Source: Lasiosphaeria ovina (lineage: Eukaryota; Ascomycota; Sordariomycetes; Sordariales; Lasiosphaeriaceae). From it: a stretch of DNA of 64,000 nucleotides. The first letter of the stretch is position 1; every line of letters starts with the position of its first letter. The position numbers were made by a program, and so were the translations under genes. Location of the stretch: positions 7,812,001 through 7,876,000 of the forward strand of contig JAULSN010000001.1 of NCBI GenBank assembly GCA_033439765.1. The letters are read 5' to 3'. Of this stretch, positions 22,831 to 36,100 are shown one piece after another. Below the pieces are notes generated by a model. It was not told the origin of the DNA. It saw nothing but the letters and a program-made list of their open reading frames with translations, and ran no database searches.

Positions 22831-25800
22831 TTACAAGAAGACAAGGAAACAAAACATGGTACTCCCTAGAAGGAGCGTCGAGGCTACTCTCTGGCCTGCT
22901 CTGCCACCTGCCCCGGCGGTAGACGGGTCTGTAGGATTTGCTGACCCGTCTGAAGGGTCGCCTGAGGGGTTGCCCGTGGGCTCGCCTGAAGGCTCGACGG
23001 TCGAAGAAGGCTCAGGCAGTGACACGGAACTCGTCGACGATGTAGGCGCGATGCTTGTCCCGTTGCCAAACGGCAGAGAGCCGTTCCCGATCGACACAGT
23101 ATCTGTCGGGGTTCCAATCGCCACGGGATCCGATGTGGGCGTGACGGGATATACGACCGTCAACTGTGCCCCGCCGTCCGAAGAACCTCCAGAAGCACTG
23201 GAGATTGAAAAGAAACTAGAGCCTTCAGCACCAGTGGCGCTCGGTTCGGGCTCACCCACAACAGTGATCTCGGCTCCTCCGCCCAGGGCAGTAGTTTCAC
23301 CACCAGATCCCTGAGATGGGGGTGTAAAAATTTCAATCGGGTTGGCTGAGGGGCTAGGTTGAGGGATACTAATGACGGTAACGCCGACACCTCCACTTGC
23401 GCCGCCGCTGCCACCGCTATCACCACTGTCGCCAACCTGGATAGTAGTAGTCGGGGTGCTAGGTGTAGGTTTGACAATGATAGTAACGAATCCTGAGTTG
23501 CTGTTGCTGCCACTGTTGCCGCCGCTGCAGATTCCTCCGCTGCAGATTTCTCCAGTGCCGGCCGATTGTGTGGCCTGAGGTGACCAGGTCTTTTTGGAGC
23601 TTGACGATCCATATCCAGAGCCAGATCCTCCGTAGTTGGAACCGGACCCTTCGGATCCAGAGCTTGATCCTCCAGACTGAGACCCTCCGTAGCTGGACCC
23701 CGACCCCTCGGAGCCAGAGCTTGAGCCTCCAGACTGATATCCTCCGTAACTGGACCCGGAACCGCTTTGGCCGCTGGCACTGCTGCTGCTGCCGCTGCCG
23801 GCCCAGACAGTGTAAACTCCGCCGCCCGATGAACCTTTCGTGGTCGCAGGTTGTTGTATGACTGTAACGACTTCAGTGCCACCACCACCACCTTCGGCTT
23901 CGCAAACAGTGCAAACTTCTTCGGCATACTGCGTGGACTGAGGTTGTTCAATGACTGTAACAACTTCAGAGCCGCCTCCCTCCTCGTCGCAAACATCGCA
24001 CCCTGTGGTGGCGGATGGCGCTGGCTGAAGCTGTTCGATGACGACTGTGACGACCTCGGTGCCAATTCCTCCACAGGTATTGCACTCGCCGTAGTTACTA
24101 GCAGACATTGAAGTTTGAGGCTGTTGGTAGATTGTGACAACTTCAGAGCCGCCGCCTTCTTCGTCGCAGATATCGCAGCCTCCCGAGGCAGATGAAGTTG
24201 GTTGAGGCTGTTCGTAAATTGTGACGTCTTGAGAGCCTCCGTTTTCCTCATCACAAACATCGCAATCTCCCGAGGCAGATGAGGTTGCTTGAGGCTGTTC
24301 GTAAATTGTGACGTCTTGAGAGCCTCCGTTTTCCTCATCACAAACATCGCAACCTCCCGAAGCAGATGACGTCGTCTGAGGCTGCTGGTAGATTGTGATG
24401 TGTTCAGAGCCGTCGTCTTCCTCGTCACAAATATCGCAGCCGCTGCTGCTGGAAGTCGGTGTGGCCTCGATGACCGTGATGACTTCAGAACCGCCATTTT
24501 CTTCGTCACAGACATCGCAGTCTCCGCTGCTGCTTCCTCCGCTGGACGAGGGCGTCGAGGGCGGCATGGTGTACAAGGGTTTGCCTTTGTCATTGATAGC
24601 GACCGTTACCGTCACCATTTCTCCTTCGCAGTTGTCGGGCGTAGCTTCTGCCCCGTCCACCACAACAGTAGAGACAAGCGTCATGGTTGACGTGACATCC
24701 GGTTCACCGTCTGACCCGGGAATTGTAACGACAGTCACGGCTGTGACTACCGACGTCACATCTTGTTCGCCGCTGCCGTCCGACCCTGCTCCGTCGACCA
24801 CGACGGTAGCGACAAGCGTCATGGTTGACGTGACATCTGGTTCCCCGTCTGATCCAGGAATTGTAACGACAGTCGTGGCCGTGATGAACGACGTTACATC
24901 TTGTTCGCCGCCGGCTGCTCCGGTGGCTCCGGGTGCCGCCGTTATCGTGGCGTTCGATATTAGGCCGGTGCCATTGTTGCCGCCTATCCCAGCACCAGCT
25001 CCAGCGGTGCCCTGCGCCTCCCCAACGGCTGTTACAATGGTGGTTGGTGCTCCGGCCGCGTCAACAGTGATAATGGTGGTAGCGGAAGTAGTCAAAGTGA
25101 CATCAGGAGATGTGCCATTGCCTCCCGCTCCCGCTCCTGCCTGGGCCCCTGTCCCGGCCCCAGCACTTCCAGTGCTGTTGCCTCCTATACCTGCGCCTGG
25201 TGTGGCTTGCGCTCCGCCTGGTGCGCCTTGTGCTTCGCCGCCGGCTGTTACGATTGTAATGGGCACGCCGGCTGCGTCAACCGTAATGATGGTGGTGGCG
25301 GATGTAGTTATTGTAACATCAGGCTCTGTGGCAGCTGTGCCATTGCTTGGTATCATGCTGCCGCTGCTATTCGAGGGTAATGGCTCGCCGGTTATGGAAT
25401 TTATAACCACATAAGTTGCCGCCTGGAGGTCGCCCAATGCACATTTCTTGACAAATTCTTCGAGCTGAAAGCCTTCTCGTCTTGTGTCGTCTTCTTCAAT
25501 GGCGGCAAACAAGTCAAGAAAGGTCGTTCTGATGAGCAGGGGGTGCGGCTGAATGAACATCAGCAACATGATGAGCTGCACGCCTGCCGTGGCTTGCTCC
25601 ATGACCTGAAACTGGACAAGAGGGTCTATTTCTGAACTCATGATGGATTCTGTGTCCTCCCGAACCTGCAGCGACGGCTGGAGCCAAGAAAGAAAGAACT
25701 GGCCAGACGTAATCATGTCAATTGGATTGAGTGTTGACAAGTTGATCGAGATCTCCAAAGCGATGGCGATATAAGTCCGGTTTTCCTTTGCCGCAGGGAA

Positions 25801-26085
25801 CATGAGGACGGGCTCGTCAGAGACGTCTGGCAGAGTCGGTTAGCGGTCTTGCTTTCCCGAGTGTGGGAGCCCAAAGACAAAAACCATACCTTCCATCGTG
25901 GCAGTGCTCCCCGGCTCCGTGATAATCGTTGAGCCCATCTGTAATGTCAAGTTACTGCCGGCGGAAGCGGCGGCAGTAGCCACCGACCTCTTCCACGACG
26001 GACCTCTCCCATAGCCATCGACGCCAGAAACAAGAGACGCGAAGAGAACCGCTAACACTGGCGGTAGCGACCTATGAAAACGCAT
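22831..26085 (-). CDS. Secreted, probably GPI-anchored Ser/Gly-rich protein with CxxC repeats, family not recognised
   Basis: Two exons: 26085-25890 and 25826-22831, giving 1063 residues. There is an N-terminal signal peptide (MRFHRSLPPVLAVLFASLVS), then ~170 residues of globular-looking sequence with helices and few Ser/Thr. After that come long low-complexity repeats: two copies of a DVTxTTSATTIITVDAAG module, three of a VTxPGSDGEPDVTSTMTL-like module, eight Cys-x-x-Cys modules (residues ~495-735, consensus CDVCDEENGGSEVVTIYEQP), three SGGSSSGSEGSGS modules, and a Ser/Thr/Pro stalk. The C-terminus GAGGRAGQRVA followed by a hydrophobic end (STLLLGSTMFCFLVFL) fits a GPI signal. The composition suggests an O-glycosylated wall or surface protein. 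I do not recognise the N-terminal domain. It could be an adhesin or wall-stress protein, but no function is shown. Confidence 0.82.
23890..24545 (-). repeat. Eight tandem CxxC-coding repeats, 80-90 bp units
   Basis: The units encode CDVCDEE-type blocks, with the Cys pairs at about 24501, 24418, 24334, 24250, 24160, 24073, 23985 and 23898. The third and fourth units are almost identical in DNA over 84 bp, pointing to recent duplication or gene conversion; the sixth and eighth are diverged. Confidence 0.9.
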
Positions 26086-29000
26086 AACGTATACGCCAAA
26101 GGAGCGGAAGGGAGGAAGGTTGGGAGGATAGGTTGGTGGGACCTATCCAGAAGCTTGAGGCGCAAGCCCACAGGATGCCGAGGGGAGACCAAGACACCTC
26201 GAGAGCTTCCAAGGCGACGACAGATGGAGATGTCGAGGCTGCTGACAGCATGGAGGACAGCGATCAATGAAGAAACAAAAAGAGAGACCAGGGGAAAACC
26301 AAGGCGAGGCAAGCGCGGGGGGCCATCATGGACCTTAACTATGGGGAGGCCCCTGAAGTGGGATTGGGAAGGGCATCGATGATGCACATGGAATCTGGAG
26401 CTCGGATGAGTGGCTGCTGTGGCCATGAGGGCGGCCGCGATTATGAGTGGACAAGCTTAGTCGGGAGGGTTTCAACGGCCCCTTCACAGGCCAACACGGC
26501 CCGGCATGCCGCCCACACATCGGCGGACGGCGGACGGGATTGGAGTCGGCGGGAACCGGGGCTTAGGTTGATGGGCTGGTGGTGGTTCGTTGACAGCTAC
26601 TGAGTAGGGATTTAGGTAATATGCGGCCGCGGCACGGGCAGGCAGGTTCTGTCTGGTCCGCCCCGTGCGAGTCCAGAAGGACAAACGTTGCCGTGCCGCT
26701 TGCTTTCAGGTGATGCGAGAATCAAGCAGCCGAGAGTGGAGAGCACGGCCGGCGTCGTGGCCTGCGGCTCCGGCCCGTGGCTGTTTCGTGTGTATTTTTG
26801 GACACGGGAATGCATGTATGGTCGTGAACATTTCCTTCTAGAACGATTCCACGTTGGCATTTCGCTCTGGCCCGACCTCCGGAGCCACCAACGAAAAATT
26901 GGCAACGGGCCACTGAACGAGAACGAGAACGAGAACGAGAACAGCTCAGGGCCGCCTCCTTTCCCTGGCTATCATCCAGGCTGCCAACGACACTGCCCCT
27001 GGCATGGATGGACTGGATACCTATAAAGGACTTGTATTGTAGGGCATTTCCCAGAAGACGCCTGTTAGGGACGCAGCTGTGGCCACATCAAGTCCTTAGC
27101 ATTGTCGTCCGATGTTTGACATGAGCTTGGATCAAGTCCAACAAGCCAGGGGGAGGATGATAACCTGGAGGTTTTGTCATTGCGGTTGCGGCGGCTGGCG
27201 GCTCTGCACAGTCCGATGTCATGCCATTTATGTAGGTACATACCTTATCCATTGATGTTGGTAGTTGGTGGTTGGTGGTTGGTGGCGTGGCAGGCAGTGT
27301 TGCATCCCCCCGCATCATCCCGAGTCAGTAATAAGTCGAATGGCAATTGGCTACTATGTAAGTAACCATCAATCAGGTTGAGGGCGTGGAATGCTAGGTT
27401 ATCCATTGCATCCATACCTATGGTTATTTGTGCCTCACCTACCTATAGGTGCAGTACCTACCTCTTACCTTGGTATCCATGGATTTGTCGGATGACTCTG
27501 ACCAGAGTTGACTGCTTGCATTCGAGATGGATGGATTGTAGGACGTCGTGTTCAACGGGCAGGCAACTCAATGACATGATGTGATGCCCAGAGAAGAGAT
27601 GCAGGTGATGTCGGTGGTTGGTTGGCCCATGAAGGGGTGCGTGGCTCCCTTGGTTGGAGGAGGAGGTCTGAGGTCTGGACCAAGAACGGGTCGAGACTCC
27701 ACCGCCCAGTCAGAGCGTCCTGTACCTTGACGAACACGGAGGCCGTCCACCGCACTACCTTAGCCTAGCAGAAGATAAGGCACTTGATACAGTATCCCAG
27801 AACCCGGTTCCCAGCCCTGCATTGCGGCTACGGGCGGGATGGCAAAGAAACAGCCCAGGCGGCTGCCAGAGCAAACGGGATTCCTTCAACAAGTGCAAGA
27901 ACCACCCGATACCCTAGAAAAGGCAATAGTACCTTCCTTCCCACCTAGGTAGCTTGTTCGCCATCCCATCTGATGGCCAGGGAGCCAACAACTTGCTCAT
28001 TGCGCCTGCCGTCCATGCAATGCACCAATATCTACTCCGTACTACTAGTGATGTATGTCCTGTCCTGGAAGGGCAACCGCGACGAGAGGTTGGCTTGACC
28101 GCCTTTATCGGCCTCGTTCGGGTTGTGCGGATTACAGACGGATACTGTGAACGAGAACGGTACTGGGCTGTCACATCCCTCGTAGTTCTCATCCACATCT
28201 TGCAACCCTTTCACAGTTCGTTCCGATGGCATGCAATTCGCCAACGCCCGCCACCGACCCCACCATCCAAACAAAGAGCCAGGCTCCGAGTCTCTGCTCT
28301 GATGAAGACCTCGAGAAAGGCGGGGTACGGCGCAGCGCCAACAAGCTCTCTCAGACGCCAAAATCCGTCCGCTGTGGAGCCTCCTCAAACAGCTGCCAAG
28401 GAAACTCCCCTCTTGTTCCCAGAGGTACTTCCGGAGTTGGCATAGTTAAGGCGCCGCGCACGCCAAGCTGCAATCACTAACGAACCAGGTCCAGAGCTCG
28501 CCCATCCATACAAATCCTGGCCCCATTCCGTGCAGTCCCGAGCGTCACGAGCCAAATGGCCCAGCCTTTTTCTCGAATAATAAGCAGACGGACACCCATA
28601 GGAAGGAAAGTTAAACATCACGCGGAGGGGGCCAGCCGACAAGCAAGCCACCCCCATCACTCTGGAAGTAGCTAAGTTCCGAGGGGTTGGGTCTCAAGCT
28701 TGTATGTCAACCTGCCTACTAACATAGTATGTGCCTGCTTGTTGGATCCTCCAGAGCTTGAGCCGCCGCCATTTTCATCCGTCCATGGATCCATAAGGTT
28801 ATATAACTTTGAGCACCCCTTCTGCACCGAGACGCGGTACCTACCTTGGTTCTCTGGTCACCGGCCTCAGCACCACCGTAGGTTGTTTCGCCCTCGAGTC
28901 CCCGACCAGAGACCAAAGACCACCAGAGACCAGAGGCCGACCCCCGAGTCGCAGAGGGTCTCGCAAGGCCTCTTCCACTGTGTCCAGGACCGCCAAGTGT

Positions 29001-29215
29001 CCCTCCTCCCTGACCGACTCGAAGTTGGTTCCATTGCAGACTGCTCTGCTCAGGTCGTCCAGGTCGCCCAGGTCGCTCGCCCTTCTGTTGTGGCCGCGTG
29101 TGTCCCCGTTTCCTGTCCATCCATTGCCCTGCCTTGCCTACTGAGCTGAGTACAGGTTCTGCATACATACCAAGTGTATACAAGCCCAAGCCAGCTTCAC
29201 CAAGCAACCTGCAAG
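26086..29215. other. 3.1 kb divergent intergenic region
   Basis: This region lies between the starts of the wall-protein gene and kha1. It has a GAACGA tandem run at ~26915-26942, ACCTACCT words at ~27434 and ~27458, and TACTCCGTA at 28033-28041. Open frames of up to 163 codons occur on both strands but lack family matches. I see no gene. Its length allows long leaders or a non-coding RNA. Confidence 0.45.
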
Positions 29216-32200
29216 ATGGCCTCCGATGTCTCAGCGCAGGTCGTTTCGGCCGTCGCCCAGGCCTTGTTCTCGCGCGCCGACGCTGGCACCGGCACCAGCA
29301 CTACCAACAAGACCGGTGCTCCTCCCCAGGCCGGCATCCTCGAGGGCGCCAACCCCATTGTCTACAATGGCTCGAACCCAATCACCCTGTTTATCGTCCA
29401 GGCAAGCTGCTCCCCCCTCCGAGTGCGAGGCTCCTCTGTGCCGGTTGTTGGCCGCTCACTGCTGCCGGGTTTCACTGCACAATGCAATCCCCACGCCGTG
29501 CACATGTGGCGGCCTCGCACAACACACCGGCCCCGGGCCCCGGGTCTCGGGTCGCTCGTTGGCTGGCGGGCTAACAATACCCTTCATCTACCTAGGCCTC
29601 CATCGTCATCATCTTCTGCCAGCTTCTGCACTGTGAGCCATCTTGCCTTCTGCCGTGTTGCTTGTTGGCCAGGGATGGTCCTGACTTGGGTGTCTAGATC
29701 CTCTTCGGCTCCTCAACCAGCCCCGTGTCATTGCCGAGGTGATTGGTGGCATCATACTCGGACCTTCAGTCATGATGAGGATCCCTGGATTCAGAGACGG
29801 TAAGTCGTACCACCACACCACGCACACTAGAATTGACCAAAGAAAGACTGGCCCGGATGCATGCTAACTCGGAAGGAAATCAGCCATTTTCCCTCCCTTG
29901 TCCATCCCCGTCTTTAGCAATGTCGCAAATCTGGGCCTTCTCATCTTCCTGTTCCTGGTTGCTCTCGAGGTACGTACCAAATCGACCGACTTGAGCCCCG
30001 CGTTCGGGTTGTCTGACCGTGCGTGCAATGGCAAACAGGTTGACATGCGCATGCTCACCCACAACTGGAAAGCCGCACTGAGCGTCGGCTTAGCGGGCAT
30101 GATCCTTCCCTTTGGCCTGGGCTTTGCTGTCGCGTGGGGGTTGTATCACCAGTTTCACGACCCTACCAACCCCGTCGTCATCAGTTTTGGCGTCTTCGGC
30201 TTGTTCATCGGGACTGCGCTGGCCATCACCGCCTTCCCCGTGCTCTGCCGCATTCTGACCGAGTTGAACCTGCTCCGTTCCGACGTCGGCGTGACAGTCC
30301 TGGCTGCCGGCATCGGGAACGACGTGACTGGCTGGGTCCTCCTCGCCCTCTGCGTTGCCTTGGTCAACAACTCGAACGGCCTGGCTGCGCTCTGGGCATT
30401 GCTCGCCGGCATTGGATGGACGCTATTCCTGATCTTTGGCGTCCGGCCCCCTTTCATCTGGATACTGAAGCGTACTGGGAGTATCAAGAATGGCCCGACG
30501 CAGGGCATGGTCGCGCTGACCCTGCTGATGGTTCTGGCATCTTCCTTTTTCACCGGTGAGCCTTCTCCCCTTTTGAACGCCCTGTCATCTGCTAATTCTA
30601 ACGACTCTTGCCAGGAATCATTGGCATTCATCCAATCTTTGGAGCCTTCTTGGTCGGGCTTATCTGCCCTCACGATGGCGGGTTTGCCATAAAAATGACT
30701 GAAAAGATTGAGGATCTCATATCCGTGCTGTTTCTGCCGCTTTACTTTGCCCTCTCGGGCTTAAGCACAGATCTGGGTCTTTTGAACGAGGGCATCACGT
30801 GGGCCTATGTCATCGCCATCATTGCGTGCGCCTTTGCCGGCAAGATCATTGGCGGAACTCTGGCAGCGCGAGCGAACAAGCTCCTGTGGCGAGAGAGCAT
30901 CACCATTGGCTGCCTCATGAGCTGCAAGGGACTCGTCGAGCTCATTGTCCTTGTAGGTCGCAAGAACAGCCGGGGGGCGTGGTCTGCGCTGTGGCTAACA
31001 ATTGGACAGAATATTGGCCTACAAGCCCACATATTATCACAGCAGACGTTCACCATGTTTGTTGTCATGGCCTTGGTGCGTTGGTCTGACATCTTCCCTG
31101 GCCCGGCCGAGTTGCCACTGACACCCTCCTTTAGGTCACCACGGTAGCGACCACCCCTCTTACAAAGGCCTTTTACCCTCCATGGTACCAGAAGAAGGTC
31201 GAGAGGTGGAGAAGGGGCGAGATTGACTGGGACGAGAATCCGCTTGAGCCCCCTGGCTCTAGCGAAGGCGATCATATCAGCAAGCTCAATACCTCTCAAG
31301 TTCGACGCCTTATGGTTCACCTACGTCTTGACAGCCTTTCAAGCGTCTTCACATTCGTCGCTTTGTTCGGGCCGGAAAACCATGCCAAGGCAGCCCGGTT
31401 AGAGGGAGCCTCCGAAGGCGCCGAGGACACCGAGGTGCAGGTCAGGAGGAAGCCCCTAGAAGTCCACGGACTGCGCGTCATCGAACTCACGGAGCGTACA
31501 TCGACGGTGATGCACGTAACCGAGTTTGAGGAGGTTTTTTCGCTCCGCGACCCTGTCGTGAATGCCTTCCGTGCCTTCTCTCAGCTGCACGATGTGGCTG
31601 TCTCGGGCCGGGTCGCTGTCGCCCAAGTGGACGCTTATGCAGACACCCTGATGGCCCAGGCCTCGGAAGTCTCTTCGGATTTTGCGCTCATCCCCTGGGG
31701 CGAGTATGGCAGCGTCACGGATGACAACCAATCCGCGCCCTTCGCCGTGGATGCTAGCGACCGCTTCAGATCAAACGCGCACCTTGATTTCATCCACCAG
31801 ACACTGCAAAAAGCGATAACGACGTGCAATACCGGCATCTTTATTGACAACGGCTTCGGCGGCATCATCAAGCCCGCCGATAAGCCGCTGCTTTCCCGAA
31901 CCAAGAGCGCCATGTCTTTGCGCAGCCACCGCGAGCTCGCCTCTCTCCCTGTCGCGGACAAGAGCCACCACATCTTCTTCCCCTTCTTTGGCGGTGCTGA
32001 TGACCGCGTTGCGCTGCGCATCGTCCTGCAGCTAGCCAAGAACTCTCACGTGACAGCCTCCATCGTCCATATAAGATGGCCAGCAACCGAGGGGCCCGCG
32101 GCGGCCGCTGCAGAGACTGAGGCGGCCGGCCCATCCAAGATAAAGAGATCCTTGTCCATCTTTGGAAAGGGCAAGAAATCGGATGGCAACGGTACCAACG

Positions 32201-32544
32201 CCGCCCACGAAGATGCATTCCTGTCGAGCTTAGAAAGCTCTTTACCCGATGAGCTTGCCGGGCGCGTCGTCTTCAGTAAGACGGATGTGACGCCTGACAC
32301 GGCACTGGTGGAAACGGTGGCCCTGGCGAAGAAGACGGTCGGCCAGACGCCTAAGAATGCGGGCGATATTGTCGTCCTGGGGCGGCGACACCCGGGTCTC
32401 GACGACTCGACGGCCGAGGCGACCAGCTCTGGGAGCCTCGATCTCACGCGGACCGTGGGTGCCATCGCCGACCAGCTGGTCACCTTTGGCGTCAAAGCGA
32501 GCATCTTAGTGGTCCAGGCCGGCGGCCGGGGGCTAGAAGCTTGA
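29216..32544 (+). CDS. kha1: K+/H+ antiporter, KHA1/CPA2 family
   Basis: Eight exons: 29216-29401, 29596-29632, 29698-29799, 29884-29969, 30039-30555, 30615-30952, 31010-31075 and 31135-32544, giving 913 residues. The first ~450 residues form the Na+/H+-exchanger membrane domain (about 12 helices). Conserved pieces are [93 protein letters not shown] and [14 protein letters not shown]. The ~460-residue C-terminus is cytosolic and ends in a beta-alpha region ([18 protein letters not shown]) like that of Kha1. In yeast Kha1 acts in Golgi-type membranes in K+ and pH balance. Intron 1 begins with GC, not GT (CAG/GCAAGC), the only in-phase donor. Phases agree at all eight junctions. Confidence 0.92.
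29402..29595 (+). other. GC-AG intron in kha1
   Basis: The donor reads CAG/GCAAGC and the acceptor CTACCTAG. At 194 nt it is the longest intron of the gene. The upstream exon ends in phase 0 after IVQ and the downstream exon continues with [13 protein letters not shown], matching the family. Confidence 0.85.
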
Positions 32545-33105
32545 TTTCTTTGTCAACAATCGTTGGTGACTTGGACATATGTAGACGGTCAATGTCTTCT
32601 CTTGTCTAGCAGCCCGGTATATAAGCCTCGGCACCTCTATTATACGACCGTCATGACACAGCAATGAGCAAGTTATAGTAATGTCTGGGATGGGGGCTTA
32701 TTGTCTGTTCAGGTTAATGTCTTGTTTATACGGCGTCTTCTAGGTATCTACGTGTCATGAACCATTCATGAGAGTAATGTCAATTATTCCGACATATCCT
32801 TTTTCGTTACCAACAACACGTCGAACGGATATACTAATAAATGTGTAAGAAGTACTCGGTGAAGGCTTCTGTCAATAAAGGAAAGTTCTGTCACCCCTTT
32901 GCCAGCACTTGTTGTCCTTTCGTTGCTTTTTATTGTGCTCATTTGCGTATTCTCCCCAGACCCGCACACACCAACCAAAAAAACTTGGCGGCATCTATTT
33001 TGTTTCTTTGATTTTTCTTTTGCACAACTTCCCTCAAGTCAGGAGGCCAGGCTCTGGAACCATGAAACCCGGACACCCAAGAAGCAGGCCCCAGAAACCC
33101 AGAAA
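32545..33105. other. Convergent intergenic region of kha1 and nitrite reductase
   Basis: AT-rich 3' flanks of both genes; no gene seen. Confidence 0.5.
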
Positions 33106-36100
33106 TCACCAATCAGGGATACCCGCCGCGCCGCACCCGCCGCCGCCGCCGCCTCCGCCGCCCCCAGCCGCGAGCAGCGCGACCGGCCTCCGCATCGGCA
33201 ACTCCGAGTGCGGCCGCACGCCGGGCTTCTTGGCCCGCCGCCCGACAAACGCGAGCTTCTTGTCGAGCGCGTCGTACGCGCTCGGCCCCGCCTCGCCCTT
33301 GCGCACCATCCACTTGGCCGTGCCCAGCGCCGCGTCCAGCTCCTCCACGGGCGGCAGCCGCAGGTAGACGAGCCCGTCGTCGCGCGCCTCGACGTCGAAC
33401 GTGGCGATGGACAGCTTGTTCTCGTCGTCGTTCTTGCACGCCCCCGACGAGAGGTCGTAGTTGCGCTTGTGGTGCGGGCACGAGATCCACGGCGCCGCCG
33501 CCGCCGCCGGCGCGTCTCCTCCTTCTGCCGTTGTGGCGGGTGCTGTCTCCTGCCCGACGATGCCGTCGGCCAGCACAAAGGCGCGCTTGTGCGGGCACAT
33601 CTGCTGCGTGGCGTACCACCGGCCGCGCACGCGCCACACGGCCAGCTGCGTGTCGCCGCGCTTGACGACGGCGCTGACGCCGTTGGGCATGTCGTCGGCG
33701 CCGGCGAAGTGGTCCGCCGACAGCACGGGCTGCCAGGCCGTCTCGGACCAGGTGCGGCGCAGGCCGGCAAAGTCGTCGCGCGCGGGCTCGCGCGCCCAGA
33801 ACACGGGCCGCGCCTGGCCCCGGTCCGTCTCCGTCTCGACGCCGTCGGCCGCGTCGCCGGTGTTGGCGAACTGTCGGAACTGCGCGGCGATGGCCGGCGA
33901 CGCCAGCGCCTCGGCCCACTCGTCAAAGAAGCTGTCAACCAGCTCCTGCATCTGCGCCTCGAGCGACGCGCAGATCCCCAGCTTGTCCTCGAGGATCACG
34001 GACCGCAGGTACCCGATCCCGCCGGGCAGCCCCTCGAGCCACCGCGCCGTCCGCTGCAGCCGGTCGGCCGTCCGGATGTAGAACATGAGGTAGCGGTCCA
34101 GGATCGGCACCACGTCCGCCGGCGCCACGTCCTTGGCCAGCAGCTCCGAGTGCTTGGGCTTGGCGCCGCCGTTGCCGCCGACGAAGATGTTGAAGCCCTT
34201 TTCGGTGGCGATGAGGCCGAAGCTATTTTTGGGGGCGTGTCAGTAATTTGTTTTGTCCATGAATCAGCGATAAGGGGCGCGTGCTGTTCCCCCTTTGCTT
34301 CCTGAATCGGATAACCAAAAAACAAACAGAGGGAAACACTCACTCCTTGTTCTGGGCCTCGGCGCACTCGCGCACGCAGCCGCTCACGCCGCCCTTGATC
34401 TTGTGCGGGGCGCGGATGCTCTTGTAGCGCTCCTCGAGGCGGACGGCCATGCCGACGCTGTCGCCGATGCCGTAGCGGCACCACGTGGTGCCGACGCAGC
34501 TCTTGACGGTGCGCAGCGACTTGGCATACGCGTGCCCGGATTCCATGCCGGCGTCGACCAGGGCGCGCCAGATGTCCAGCAGGTCCTGCTTGCGGGCGCC
34601 GAACATGTCGATGCGCTGGCCGCCCGTGATCTTGGTGTACAGGCCGTACTTCTTGGCGACGGCGCCGACGGCCAGCAGCTTGTCGGGCGTGATCTCGCCG
34701 GCCGACACGCGCGGCACCACGCTGTACGTGCCGTTGCGCTGGATGTTGCCCAGGAACTTGTCGTTGGTGTCCTGCAGGCCGTGCGTCGTGCGGTCCATGA
34801 CGTGCCGGTTCCACAGGCTGGCCAGGATGCTGCCCACCGTCGGCTTGCACGCCTCGCACCCGACGCTCTCCGGGTCGACGCCCGCCTCGCGCATCACCTC
34901 GGCCAGCGTCGTCAGCCGCTTAGCCATGACGATGTGGTACAGCTCAGCGCGGCTGTGGTTGAAGTGCGCGCACACGTTGTTCTTGACCTCGTTGCCCATG
35001 GCCACCATGGTGCTGTTGAAGATGGCCGTCACCAGCGGCATGCACCCGCCGCACCCCGTGCCGGCCTTGGTGCACGACTTGACCTCGCCCACCGACTTGC
35101 ACGTGCCGTCCTTGACCACGGCCACCACGTCGCCCTTGGTCACGTTGTGGCAGCTGCAGATCTGCGTGTCGTCGTCGAGATCACCACCGTCGTCGCCCCC
35201 ACCTCCCTTGCTCGCCGCCCCCAGGATCAGCTCCGACGGCGCCACGTCGAGCTCCTTCTGGTTCTTGACCAGCGGCACCAGCTTGACGTAGTCCTTGGTG
35301 TCGCCGATCATCATGCCGCCGAGCAGGAACTTGCCGTCCATGGTGAAGATGTACTTTTTGTACACGTTCTGGAACGGGTCCTTGTACGTCAGCGCCTTGA
35401 CGGGGGCCGGCGGCGGGCCGTTGGTCAGCGTCTTCACCGCGTCGGGCTTCCCGCGTGCCGTCCTGGCCGCCGCCGCGCGAGCCGGCAGGTACCTGGGCCC
35501 GTCGCGGTCGGCGAAGAAGTCGCCGAAGCTGGCCACGTCGACGCCCAGCAGCTTGAGCTTGGTGCTGAGGTCGGGCCGCTTGTACAGCCGCGGCTGGTGC
35601 AGCTTGGCCTGCGTGAGGTTGAAGGCCAGCACGTCGGCCATCTCGACGCCTGGCGCGATCAGCCCAAACGTCTGCGCCTGCCAGCTCGCGCACTCGCCGA
35701 TGGCGTAGATGTCGGGAACGCTGGTCTGCAGGCTGTCGTCGACGACGATGCCGCCGCCGCGGTCCGCGCACTGGATGCCCGCCCGCCGTGCCAGCTCGTC
35801 GCGCGGCCGCACGCCGATGGCGAAGCACAGCGTCGAGCACGCCATGTACTCGCCGTCTTCAAAGTGCACGCCCTTGACGCTGGTGGTGGTGGTGCTGCCA
35901 TCCTCGTCGGCACTGACGTGCACGTCGACTTTCCCGACTCTCTTGCCCAGCAGCACGTCGACGCCGAGGCTGCGCACCTGCTCGACCACCATGCCGCCGG
36001 CGTCGGCGTCCAGCTGCCGGCTCAGCACCCAGCGGTTGCGCTCGATGACCTTGACCTGGCCGAAGCACTCGAGGTCCATCATGGCCTTGGCGGCCTCGAG

